Below, one piece after another: positions 14,132 through 20,552 of a stretch of DNA of 20,552 nt. Below the pieces are notes generated by a model, which did not search any database, was not told the origin of the DNA, and worked only from the letters and a program-made list of their open reading frames with translations. Source of the DNA: M3007 sp038203695 (GTDB taxonomy: Bacteria; Bacteroidota; Bacteroidia; Chitinophagales; Saprospiraceae); NCBI GenBank assembly GCA_038203695.1, contig JBBRDQ010000077.1:1-20552 (forward strand), in the 5' to 3' direction. Made by a program: the position numbers and the translations under genes. The first letter of the stretch is position 1; every line of letters starts with the position of its first letter.

Positions 14132-17100
14132 ATGAAACGAATAGTGTTTACACTACTCATCACTTGCCTTGCCGTGCTTGCTGCTGTCGCACAACGCCGC
14201 ATTGAAGGCAGGGTCTACGACCCCGCCAATGGCGATCCGATCATCGGTGCCACTGTCACCGTCAAGAACACTACGGTGGGAACCGTAACGGATCTGGACG
14301 GCAAATTTGTCATTACCATTGCCAAAAACGAGGATATTATCTCGGTCAGTTACACCGGCTACGTCAGCACGGAAGTGGTAGTAGGCAATCGCAACCAGTT
14401 GGATATCGTCATCAACCAAAACACCAGCATCCTGGATGAAGTAGTGGTGGTCGGTTACGGTAAACAGATCAAGTCTACGCTGACGGGTAATATTGCCAAA
14501 GTATCGGGCGAGAACCTGAAATCTATGCCCGTAGTATCCTTCGAACAGGGATTGCAGGGGCAGGCGGCCGGCGTATACGTCGAGAGTGTGAATGGCAAAC
14601 TGGGTGGCGCCATGCGTATACGGGTACGTGGCGTAGGTTCGATCAATGCCGGTACCGAACCGCTGGTCGTCATCGACGGTATCCCGATTTCCAAGGATGC
14701 TACCAATGAGTCGGGAGCGCCCCTGAATCCGTTAGCCGATTTCAACTTTAATGATGTGGAATCGATCGAAGTCCTGAAAGATGCTTCGGCCAAAGCGATT
14801 TACGGTTCGCGTGGCTCCAATGGCGTCATTCTGATCACCACAAAATCCGGCAAATCGGGTAAATCCCGCATCGAATTTGATATTCAAACCGGTATGAGCC
14901 AGGCGACCCACAAGCGTGAATTTTTGAATTCGAAAGAATATGTCGAACTATTCAGCGAAGCCGCCTACAACTCGGACCTGTTCGAAGGGGCGGATTCGTC
15001 CGATTCCGGTTCCTGGTCGCGTTTTGTACGCAGCCGTTTCAACCGCTACGACGGTAATACGAACTGGAGAGATCTGAAAGATCAGACGGATTGGCAGGAA
15101 CAGGCTTTTAGAAAAGGAAGCGTAAGCAATGCCACGCTGTCCTTTAGCGGCGGTAACGATAAAGTGCGTTATTATGCCAGCGCTAATTTTGGCAAAAATG
15201 AAGGCATTCTCATTGCCAACGACCTGGAAAAATCCGGCGGTCGCGTGAACCTTGATTTTGCGGCTTCCAAACGGCTGCGGGTCGGCGTAAACCTGAATGT
15301 CGCCCGGACTAAGCTGGATCAGTTATCCGATGACAATGCGTTTTCCACCCCGATTCAACTGGTAGCGATGGCCCCGATCACTCCGACCCGCGATGCAGCA
15401 GGTGTATTGTACGACCGGCCAACGACTACCTATTACAATGGCCTGATCGATGTGGAACAAGGCAACCGCAGCATTCGTACGCTGCGGACAATTGCGAGTG
15501 TGTTTGGCGATTACAGTTTCAACGCCCATTTGGGCCTGCGGGTAGAAGCGGCTTCCAATATCTACACCCTGAATGACGATGCGCATTTTGGCAACCGGAC
15601 CGACAACGGCAATGACAGTAACGGATATGGCTACTCAAGATGGTCGCAGGGCGACGATTATAATACCAATGCGGTGTTGCACTGGGACAACCAATACAAC
15701 AAACATGCCGTTGGTTTTGATGCAGGGACCGAGTTTTTCAATAGCCGTACCCGCCGTACCCTGGTGGTAGGCGAGCAATTCCCGAGCAATGATTTCAAAA
15801 CACTGGCCAGCGCTGCCCTGATTACCGCAGGTTCTTCTACCTTCACCGGCTATAGTTTCCTGTCTTATTTTGGCCGGGCGCGCTACAATTTTGACCGCAA
15901 ATACCTGCTGAATGTATCCGGCCGCGTAGACGGTTCTTCGCGTTTCGGTGCCGACAATCGCTACGCATTTTTCCCGGCGGTATCGGCTGGGTGGGTACTG
16001 ACCGAAGAGGACATTTTGAAAGGCAATAAAACACTTAGTTTTCTGAAAATTCGCGCATCGTGGGGACAAAGCGGCAATGCGGACATTGGTAATTTCCAGT
16101 CGCGCGGTCTGTACGACGCCGGCAAATACGACGGTATCAGTACGCTGGCACCGAGCCAGATCGCTAATCCTGCACTGACCTGGGAAAAAAGCCAGGAAGT
16201 AGATTTCGGAATTGACTTTGGGTTGTTTAACAACCGTTTGTCAGGCGAACTGGATTATTATGTGAAAAATACGACCGATTTATTGCTCGACGCGCCGATT
16301 CCCGCTACCACTGGTTTTGCCAGCCAAAGCCAGAATATCGGTAAATTGCGGAATAAAGGGGTGGAGCTCGTGCTGAATTCCAACAACCTGGTGGGTAAAT
16401 TTACCTGGACCACGTCTTTCAATATTGCCGCAAACCAAAATGAGGTGATTGCTTTGGTCGCCGATCAGCAAATCATTGACAATGGCGGTTCCCGCTATAT
16501 GAATGTCGTTAAAGTCGGCGAAGCGATCGGTACGTTTTATGGTGCCGAATACGCCGGCGTAGATCCACAAAACGGCGATGCGATCTGGTATGTCAACGGG
16601 CCAGATAACAACGGCGCCACGACCAATGATTATGCGCTAGCCAATTCCGTGGTACTTGGTTCGCCATTGCCAAAATTCATCGGCGGTCTCAGCAATACGT
16701 TCTCCTACGGCGGCGTCACGCTCGATGTCCGTTTTCAAGGCCAATACGGCAATAAAATTCATAATTCCGGCGGTGGATTTATGTCCTGCAACGCCTGCTG
16801 GTTCGATAATCAGACTACCGATCAACTGGACCGCTGGCAAAAAGAAGGCGATATCACCCAGGTACCACAGGCGCGTCTGGGGTATTCCAACGGTGACCAA
16901 AGCCGCAGTAGCCGCTACCTGAGCGATGGCTCGTACCTGCGTTTGAAAAACGTTTCGCTGTCGTACCAACTTCCAAGTCGCGTTTTTGGCAAATCCGGTG
17001 TCCGCGACGTGCGTATTTATGCCACCGGCACCAATCTGCTGACCTTTACCAAGTACAAAGGCTGGGACCCAGAAGTTACAGCAGATTTCCTGGCCAGCAA

Positions 17101-17176
17101 TGTGGTGTATGGTACTGATTTCTATTCCGCGCCACAAGCCAAAACCTATGTGGTCGGCCTGCGAGTCGGGTTTTAA
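14132..17176 (+). CDS. SusC/RagA-family TonB-dependent outer-membrane transporter
   Basis: 1014 residues, normal for SusC. Signal peptide 1-20 (ending AAVA, then Gln). Residues about 23-97 are the carboxypeptidase-D-like regulatory domain (IEGRVYDPANGDPIIGATV). The TonB box LDEVVVVGYG is at 101-110. A plug domain follows, with the marks GLQGQAAGVYV, IRVRGVGSINAGTEPLVVID and SIEVLKDASAKAIYGSRGSNGVILI. The rest is a 22-strand-type barrel ending VVGLRVGF with terminal Phe. SusC barrels work with a SusD lid to import large or scarce nutrients with TonB energy; the SusD-like partner is next. No glycoside hydrolase, sulfatase, peptidase, sigma factor or anti-sigma gene accompanies the pair, so no substrate can be proposed. 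Confidence 0.97.
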   Translation: MKRIVFTLLITCLAVLAAVAQRRIEGRVYDPANGDPIIGATVTVKNTTVGTVTDLDGKFVITIAKNEDIISVSYTGYVSTEVVVGNRNQLDIVINQNTSILDEVVVVGYGKQIKSTLTGNIAKVSGENLKSMPVVSFEQGLQGQAAGVYVESVNGKLGGAMRIRVRGVGSINAGTEPLVVIDGIPISKDATNESGAPLNPLADFNFNDVESIEVLKDASAKAIYGSRGSNGVILITTKSGKSGKSRIEFDIQTGMSQATHKREFLNSKEYVELFSEAAYNSDLFEGADSSDSGSWSRFVRSRFNRYDGNTNWRDLKDQTDWQEQAFRKGSVSNATLSFSGGNDKVRYYASANFGKNEGILIANDLEKSGGRVNLDFAASKRLRVGVNLNVARTKLDQLSDDNAFSTPIQLVAMAPITPTRDAAGVLYDRPTTTYYNGLIDVEQGNRSIRTLRTIASVFGDYSFNAHLGLRVEAASNIYTLNDDAHFGNRTDNGNDSNGYGYSRWSQGDDYNTNAVLHWDNQYNKHAVGFDAGTEFFNSRTRRTLVVGEQFPSNDFKTLASAALITAGSSTFTGYSFLSYFGRARYNFDRKYLLNVSGRVDGSSRFGADNRYAFFPAVSAGWVLTEEDILKGNKTLSFLKIRASWGQSGNADIGNFQSRGLYDAGKYDGISTLAPSQIANPALTWEKSQEVDFGIDFGLFNNRLSGELDYYVKNTTDLLLDAPIPATTGFASQSQNIGKLRNKGVELVLNSNNLVGKFTWTTSFNIAANQNEVIALVADQQIIDNGGSRYMNVVKVGEAIGTFYGAEYAGVDPQNGDAIWYVNGPDNNGATTNDYALANSVVLGSPLPKFIGGLSNTFSYGGVTLDVRFQGQYGNKIHNSGGGFMSCNACWFDNQTTDQLDRWQKEGDITQVPQARLGYSNGDQSRSSRYLSDGSYLRLKNVSLSYQLPSRVFGKSGVRDVRIYATGTNLLTFTKYKGWDPEVTADFLASNVVYGTDFYSAPQAKTYVVGLRVGF

Positions 17177-17181
17177 TTAAA

Positions 17182-17220
17182 AATTACGAATTACGAATTA
17201 CGAATTACGAATTACGAATT
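17182..17220 (+). repeat. 7-bp tandem repeat (AATTACG, 5.6 copies) between the SusC and SusD genes
   Basis: Five perfect AATTACG units at 17182-17216 plus AATT. It is followed at 17231-17252 by three related direct repeats, ACCAGTC, ACCAATC and ACCAGTA. The array starts 6 bases after the susC-like stop and lies wholly in the 99-bp gap before the SusD ATG at 17276. Confidence 0.92.
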
Positions 17221-17275
17221 TTTGCTTGCCACCAGTCAACCAATCACCAGTAACTGTTTATTAAATTCTACAACA

Positions 17276-18604
17276 ATGAAACGTAACATATCAACCATAT
17301 CGATTGTCGCCTTGTTGCTGCTGGCAGCGGCGTGCGATAAAAAACTGGACATCGAGCCGGCGCAAAGTATCAGTGAAGGGCTTGCGCTTTCCACGGATGC
17401 CAATGTAAAAACTGTTTTACTGGGCGCGTACGACGCGTTGAGCGAAGGTGCACTGCTGGGTGGCAGTGGCGTGACGTACAGCGAATTGCAGGGCGCTGAT
17501 GGGGAAATACGCTGGGTGGGCACGTATACTGGGCTGCGCCAGATTTTCAACCACCAGATGGCCGCTGAGAATGACGATGCGGATGCGCTGTGGAAAAGAG
17601 GCTACACTGCGATCAATATTTGCAATAATGTACTGGAAGTACTTCCTGTGGTAAAGGAAGCAGATCGCGATCAGGTGAAAGGCGAAGCGCTTTTTATCCG
17701 GGCCTTCAGTTATTTCCAGTTGGTGCGTTTTTATGCAAAACCATTCGAAATCGGTGGCGCTAATACACAATTGGGGATCCCCATCGTACTGCGCCCTACC
17801 CGTGGTATCGACGCTTCCAGCTTTGTGGCGCGCAATACGGTGAAACAAGTGTACGATCAGATTGAAACGGATTTGCACGAGGCGATGGATCTGTTGCCGG
17901 AAGACAATGGAACGCGCGCTAGTAAATACGCCGCTATGGCGCTGCTGGCCCGTTTTCACCTGCAAAACGGCGTCTATACCGAAGCCCGCGAACTGGCCGA
18001 CGCAGTGATTGCCTCCAATGTCTTTGCGCTGACGCCGACCATTGCCGACGAGTTCAATAATGATGAAAATACTTCGGAAGATATTTTTGCCGTCCAGGTC
18101 TCGGATCAGGATGGCGACAATGATCTGGTGATCTATTATTCCATCCCAGACTTTGGCGGCCGCGACGGCGATATTGAAATCGAACAAAAACACCTGGATT
18201 TGTATACCAACGGCGACGAACGCAAAGACTTTCACTATGAAGGTAATGGTGCATTGCGTACGACCAAATGGCGCGACCAGTATAAAAACATCCCGGTCCT
18301 CCGGCTAGCCGAAATGTACCTGATCAGTGCAGAATGCGCCGTACGCGCCGGCGCATCGGGCGATGCCGCTTACAACGCTACGCACACCCGCGCCGGACTT
18401 GCGCCTGCCGGCAACGTGACCCTCGACGATGTACTGCTGGAACGCCGGCTCGAACTGGCCCACGAAGGCCACCGTATGCACGATGTGAAACGCTTGAAAG
18501 GTTCGGTCGATGGACTGGGTTACAATGATCCCTCACTCGTATTCCCGATCCCTGCGCGGGAAATTTCGGCGAATAAAAACCTGGAGCAAAACGAAGGATA
18601 TTGA
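17276..18604 (+). CDS. SusD/RagB-family nutrient-binding outer-membrane lipoprotein
   Basis: 442 residues from ATG 17276; the frame is open further upstream through a TTG, but this ATG begins directly with a lipoprotein signal (MKRNISTIS..., lipobox LAAAC, Cys20), which decides the start. SusD marks: YTAINICNNVLEVL near residue 105, GEALFIRAFSYFQLVRFYAKPF near 136-157, PVLRLAEMYLISAECAVRAG near 341, and the usual ending FPIPAREISANKNLEQNEGY. The helical TPR-like fold caps the SusC barrel and captures the ligand. It is at the short end for SusD proteins. Two terminator hairpins follow, so the pair ends here. Confidence 0.96.
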   Translation: MKRNISTISIVALLLLAAACDKKLDIEPAQSISEGLALSTDANVKTVLLGAYDALSEGALLGGSGVTYSELQGADGEIRWVGTYTGLRQIFNHQMAAENDDADALWKRGYTAINICNNVLEVLPVVKEADRDQVKGEALFIRAFSYFQLVRFYAKPFEIGGANTQLGIPIVLRPTRGIDASSFVARNTVKQVYDQIETDLHEAMDLLPEDNGTRASKYAAMALLARFHLQNGVYTEARELADAVIASNVFALTPTIADEFNNDENTSEDIFAVQVSDQDGDNDLVIYYSIPDFGGRDGDIEIEQKHLDLYTNGDERKDFHYEGNGALRTTKWRDQYKNIPVLRLAEMYLISAECAVRAGASGDAAYNATHTRAGLAPAGNVTLDDVLLERRLELAHEGHRMHDVKRLKGSVDGLGYNDPSLVFPIPAREISANKNLEQNEGY

Positions 18605-18626
18605 TCTGGCGTGAAGCGTAAAAAAT

Positions 18627-18660
18627 GAAATGGCCCGGGGCTTTCGCTTCGGGCCATTTC
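18627..18660. terminator. Hairpin terminator downstream of the SusD gene
   Basis: GAAATGGCCCG (18627-18637) pairs perfectly with CGGGCCATTTC (18650-18660) across a 12-base loop. On the minus strand it is followed by ATTTTTTACG, so it can also stop transcripts arriving from the rhodanese side. Confidence 0.7.
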
Positions 18661-18685
18661 TATATTGACGCTTGTATGCTTACCA

Positions 18686-18722
18686 TAAAAATGGCCCGAA
18701 ACAATCGTTCCAGGCCATTTTT
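18686..18722. terminator. Bidirectional terminator between the SusD and rhodanese genes
   Basis: AAAAATGGCC (18686-18695) pairs with GGCCATTTTT (18713-18722), with inner GAA/TTC pairing. There is a T-run on both strands, suiting the convergent genes on either side. Confidence 0.82.
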
Positions 18723-18754
18723 TATTAATATTCACACCTTCATTTTTTCATTCC

Positions 18755-19075
18755 TTACTGCCTGACCGGCAGCCCCTCTGCTTCCCAGGCATTTAACCCG
18801 CCGTCCAGAATAGCGACATCGGGATAGCCGTGCTCCAGCAGAAATTTGGCAGCTTGTGTGCCTTTAATACCCATGTTGGAAACCAGTACCACCGTGCGGC
18901 TGGCCGGCAGTTCGCCGAAACGCTGATCGAGTTCGTCAAAAGGCAGTTTCACTATTTGTTTTACGTCAATTGTTTTAGTGCTGGCAGCGTTTTCACGCAC
19001 GTCGACCAGAATGCTGCTGCCCAATACATAGGCGGCATAGGCTTCCCGGGGAGAAAATTGTTTGACTGTTCCCAT
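18755..19075 (-). CDS. Rhodanese-like domain protein lacking the catalytic cysteine
   Basis: 106 residues from ATG 19075 (a TTG 9 bases upstream is in frame but less likely). Single rhodanese domain: SILVDVRE at 21-28, LPFDEL at 44-49, and the closing LDGGLNAWEAEGLPV at 90-104. The active-site loop follows the central beta strand VVLV (62-65). The usual Cys-x-x-G-x-R is replaced by SNMGIKGT, with Ser66 where the sulfur-carrying Cys should be. It is therefore probably not a sulfurtransferase; inactive rhodanese domains can act as binding or regulatory modules. No signal peptide or membrane segment. It is convergent with the SusD gene and divergent from the thiolase, so it stands alone. Confidence 0.9.
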   Translation of the reverse strand: MGTVKQFSPREAYAAYVLGSSILVDVRENAASTKTIDVKQIVKLPFDELDQRFGELPASRTVVLVSNMGIKGTQAAKFLLEHGYPDVAILDGGLNAWEAEGLPVRQ

Positions 19076-19088
19076 ATCGTGCAAATAC

Positions 19089-19120
19089 TTTGGTTAAACG
19101 AATAATAATTGTTACTTTCG
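19089..19120 (+). promoter_or_regulatory. Second promoter-like site upstream of the thiolase gene
   Basis: TTTG at 19089-19092, 20 bases, TACTTTCG at 19113-19120: correct spacing, one mismatch in the -7 box. It would give a leader of about 200 bases for the thiolase, or a short non-coding RNA. Confidence 0.3.
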
Positions 19121-19133
19121 CTTGTAAAGTTAT

Positions 19134-19221
19134 ACTTAATTTTTCTGAAAGGCCCAATCGTAAAATAGGTTTTTTATATCCTTTTAAAATTCAAGTGGAT
19201 TGTCAGTAAACTTAATTTTTC
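19134..19221 (+). repeat. Two 12-bp direct repeats upstream of the thiolase gene
   Basis: ACTTAATTTTTC at 19134-19145 and again at 19210-19221, 76 bp apart, in AT-rich DNA just ahead of the thiolase promoter. They could be paired regulator sites; chance in AT-rich sequence cannot be excluded. Confidence 0.35.
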
Positions 19222-19263
19222 GAAAAATAAATTTAACCTCCAATTAGCATTCACCAAATATGG

Positions 19264-19298
19264 TTTGGAATCTGTAATGGCAAAATGCCGTACTTTTG
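19264..19298 (+). promoter_or_regulatory. Promoter of the acetyl-CoA acetyltransferase gene
   Basis: TTTG at 19264-19267 and an exact -7 box TACTTTTG at 19291-19298, spacing 23 (slightly long). Transcription would begin near 19304, which excludes the in-frame upstream ATG at 19285 and supports the ATG at 19330. Confidence 0.65.
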
Positions 19299-19329
19299 CA
19301 GTCCTATTTGCCTTAACCAAATTCATAGT

Positions 19330-20508
19330 ATGCAAGAAGTTTATATCGTATCCGCTGTACGTACGCCTATTGGCAGTTTTGGCGGTATTTTATCGGGTAT
19401 TGCCGCGCCACAACTCGGCGCAACGGCCATTCGCGGCGCACTCGAACGCGCCGGCGTCACCGCCGATCAGGTCGACGAAGTTATTATGGGCAATGTTGTC
19501 AGCGCCAATCTCGGGCAAGCGCCCGCACGTCAGGCAGCACGTGCCGCCGGTTTACCGGATTCCGTTCCCTGTACGACCATCAATAAAGTGTGCGCTTCCG
19601 GCATCAAAGCCATTACGCTGGGTGCGCAGAGCATCATGCTCGGCCTGAATGACATCGTGGTCGCCGGTGGGATGGAAAATATGTCGCAAGCCCCCTATTA
19701 CATTCCCAATGCCCGCTGGGGTTACAAATTTGGCCACGGTGAAATCATCGACGGCCTGTCCAAAGACGGCCTGACCGATGCGTATGGCAATATGGCTATG
19801 GGCGTGTGTGCCGACGCTACGGCTGCGGCGTACCAGATCAGCCGGGAAGCCCAGGATGCTTTTGCCATCGATTCGTATCGCCGGGCGGCGGCGGCTTCGG
19901 AAGCAGGCTTGTTTAAATCGGAAATTGTACCGGTGCTGCTCCCACAGAAAAAAGGCGATGCGCTGTCGATTGCCGAAGACGAGGAGTTTAAAAAAGTGAT
20001 GTTCGACAAAATCCCTGGTCTGCGGCCCGCCTTTACGCCGGACGGTACGGTGACCGCAGCCAACGCCAGCAATATCAACGACGGTGCCTCGGCGGTGATC
20101 CTCGCCAGTGCCGAAGCGGTGAAAAAATACGGCTTAAAACCGGTGGCTAAAATACGCGGTTTTGCCGACGCAGAACAGGCCCCGGAATGGTTCACCACTA
20201 CCCCCACCATCGCGGCACCCAAGGCCCTGAAGATGGCCGGCGTAACCAAAGACGATATCGACTTTTTTGAAATAAACGAAGCGTTTTCGGTGGTGGTGCT
20301 GGCTTTCGAGCAAGTGATGGGCGTGGCACACGAACGCACCAATGTATTCGGCGGTGCCGTATCGCTCGGGCATCCGCTCGGCGCTTCAGGTGCGCGGATC
20401 GTGACGACCCTCAACAACGTGCTGCACCAGAAAAATGGAACACTTGGACTGGCCGCAATTTGCAATGGCGGCGGCGGTGCCACAGCGATGGTGATCGAAC
20501 GGGTGTAA
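19330..20508 (+). CDS. Acetyl-CoA C-acetyltransferase (thiolase)
   Basis: 392 residues, standard for biosynthetic or degradative acetoacetyl-CoA thiolases. Start at ATG 19330 (MQEVYIVSAVRTPIGSFGG), the normal thiolase N-terminus; an upstream in-frame ATG at 19285 lies inside the promoter. Catalytic residues are all present: Cys88 in INKVCASGIKAI, His348 in GHPLGASGAR, and Cys378 in ICNGGGGATAM; NEAFSVV forms the conserved Asn-Glu-Ala-Phe site. It condenses two acetyl-CoA to acetoacetyl-CoA or runs the reverse cleavage; the direction cannot be told from sequence. No hydroxybutyryl-CoA dehydrogenase or PHA genes adjoin it. Probably monocistronic, with its own promoter and a palindrome after the stop. 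Confidence 0.97.
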   Translation: MQEVYIVSAVRTPIGSFGGILSGIAAPQLGATAIRGALERAGVTADQVDEVIMGNVVSANLGQAPARQAARAAGLPDSVPCTTINKVCASGIKAITLGAQSIMLGLNDIVVAGGMENMSQAPYYIPNARWGYKFGHGEIIDGLSKDGLTDAYGNMAMGVCADATAAAYQISREAQDAFAIDSYRRAAAASEAGLFKSEIVPVLLPQKKGDALSIAEDEEFKKVMFDKIPGLRPAFTPDGTVTAANASNINDGASAVILASAEAVKKYGLKPVAKIRGFADAEQAPEWFTTTPTIAAPKALKMAGVTKDDIDFFEINEAFSVVVLAFEQVMGVAHERTNVFGGAVSLGHPLGASGARIVTTLNNVLHQKNGTLGLAAICNGGGGATAMVIERV

Positions 20509-20526
20509 TGCGTAGCGGCTGCTTTA

Positions 20527-20552
20527 GCCTGCCGATTAATTAATCGGCAGGC
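20527..20552 (+). terminator. Perfect 26-bp palindrome, probable thiolase terminator
   Basis: GCCTGCCGATTAA at 20527-20539 is followed at once by its exact reverse complement up to the last base of the window. It lies 19 bases after the thiolase stop. The expected T-run, if any, is beyond the edge. Confidence 0.65.

Noticed and set aside
17182..17252. CRISPR-like array between the SusC and SusD genes
   Set aside because: Repeats are 7 bp without spacers and there are no cas genes; it is a simple tandem repeat.
17417..18235. Minus-strand frame of 272 codons inside the SusD gene
   Set aside because: Shadow of a well-supported SusD; no domain or start signal.
19722..20483. Minus-strand frame of 253 codons opposite the thiolase
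   Set aside because: The thiolase has all catalytic motifs in the plus frame; the antisense product is low-complexity.
20527..20552. Perfect palindrome as a recombination or attachment site
   Set aside because: Its position 19 bases after a stop codon fits a terminator stem, and no integrase or element boundary is nearby.

Overview
The window looks like the chromosome of a free-living Bacteroidota bacterium, probably near Saprospirales or Chitinophagales (inference from gene content; no marker gene is present). Supporting signs are a SusC/SusD outer-membrane pair, a secreted protein with SprB repeats, many signal peptides ending in Ala-Gln, lipoproteins with LAAC-type lipoboxes, and promoters of the Bacteroidota form TTG-N20-TAnnTTTG. 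There are no tRNA or rRNA genes, CRISPR arrays, transposases or phage genes. Thirteen protein genes are supported; one is cut by the window edge.

Left half, all on the minus strand. From 1 to 2556 lies the N-terminal 852 residues of a secreted protein: a short beta-propeller followed by alternating SprB-type repeats with an exact 459-bp DNA period. Then come a TIGR00266/AIM24-family protein with its own promoter, yajC with a translationally coupled outer-membrane protein gene, and an M16 peptidase pair (active subunit first, inactive lipoprotein subunit second). Next are a YfiT/DinB-type protein carrying a 400-residue Lys/Ala/Pro-rich repeat tail, and an AlkA-type DNA glycosylase 80 bp upstream of it.

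Right half, mostly plus strand. After a 625-bp AT-rich intergenic region comes a glutamate-cysteine-ligase-like protein fused to two CBS domains, ending in a textbook terminator. An isolated SusC/SusD pair follows, with a 7-bp tandem repeat between its genes. A rhodanese-like protein without its catalytic cysteine lies on the minus strand, and an acetyl-CoA acetyltransferase ends in a perfect palindrome at the window edge.

The most unusual content is at 8890-13959. An alkylated-base glycosylase, a thiol-transferase-fold protein with a histone-H1/AT-hook-like tail, and a divergent gamma-glutamylcysteine-ligase-like gene with CBS sensor domains stand side by side. Any joint role in electrophile or alkylation defence is inference. 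Smaller points of interest are three terminator hairpins built on the same AAATGGCCC arm, and a terminator-like hairpin just ahead of the SprB-repeat gene.
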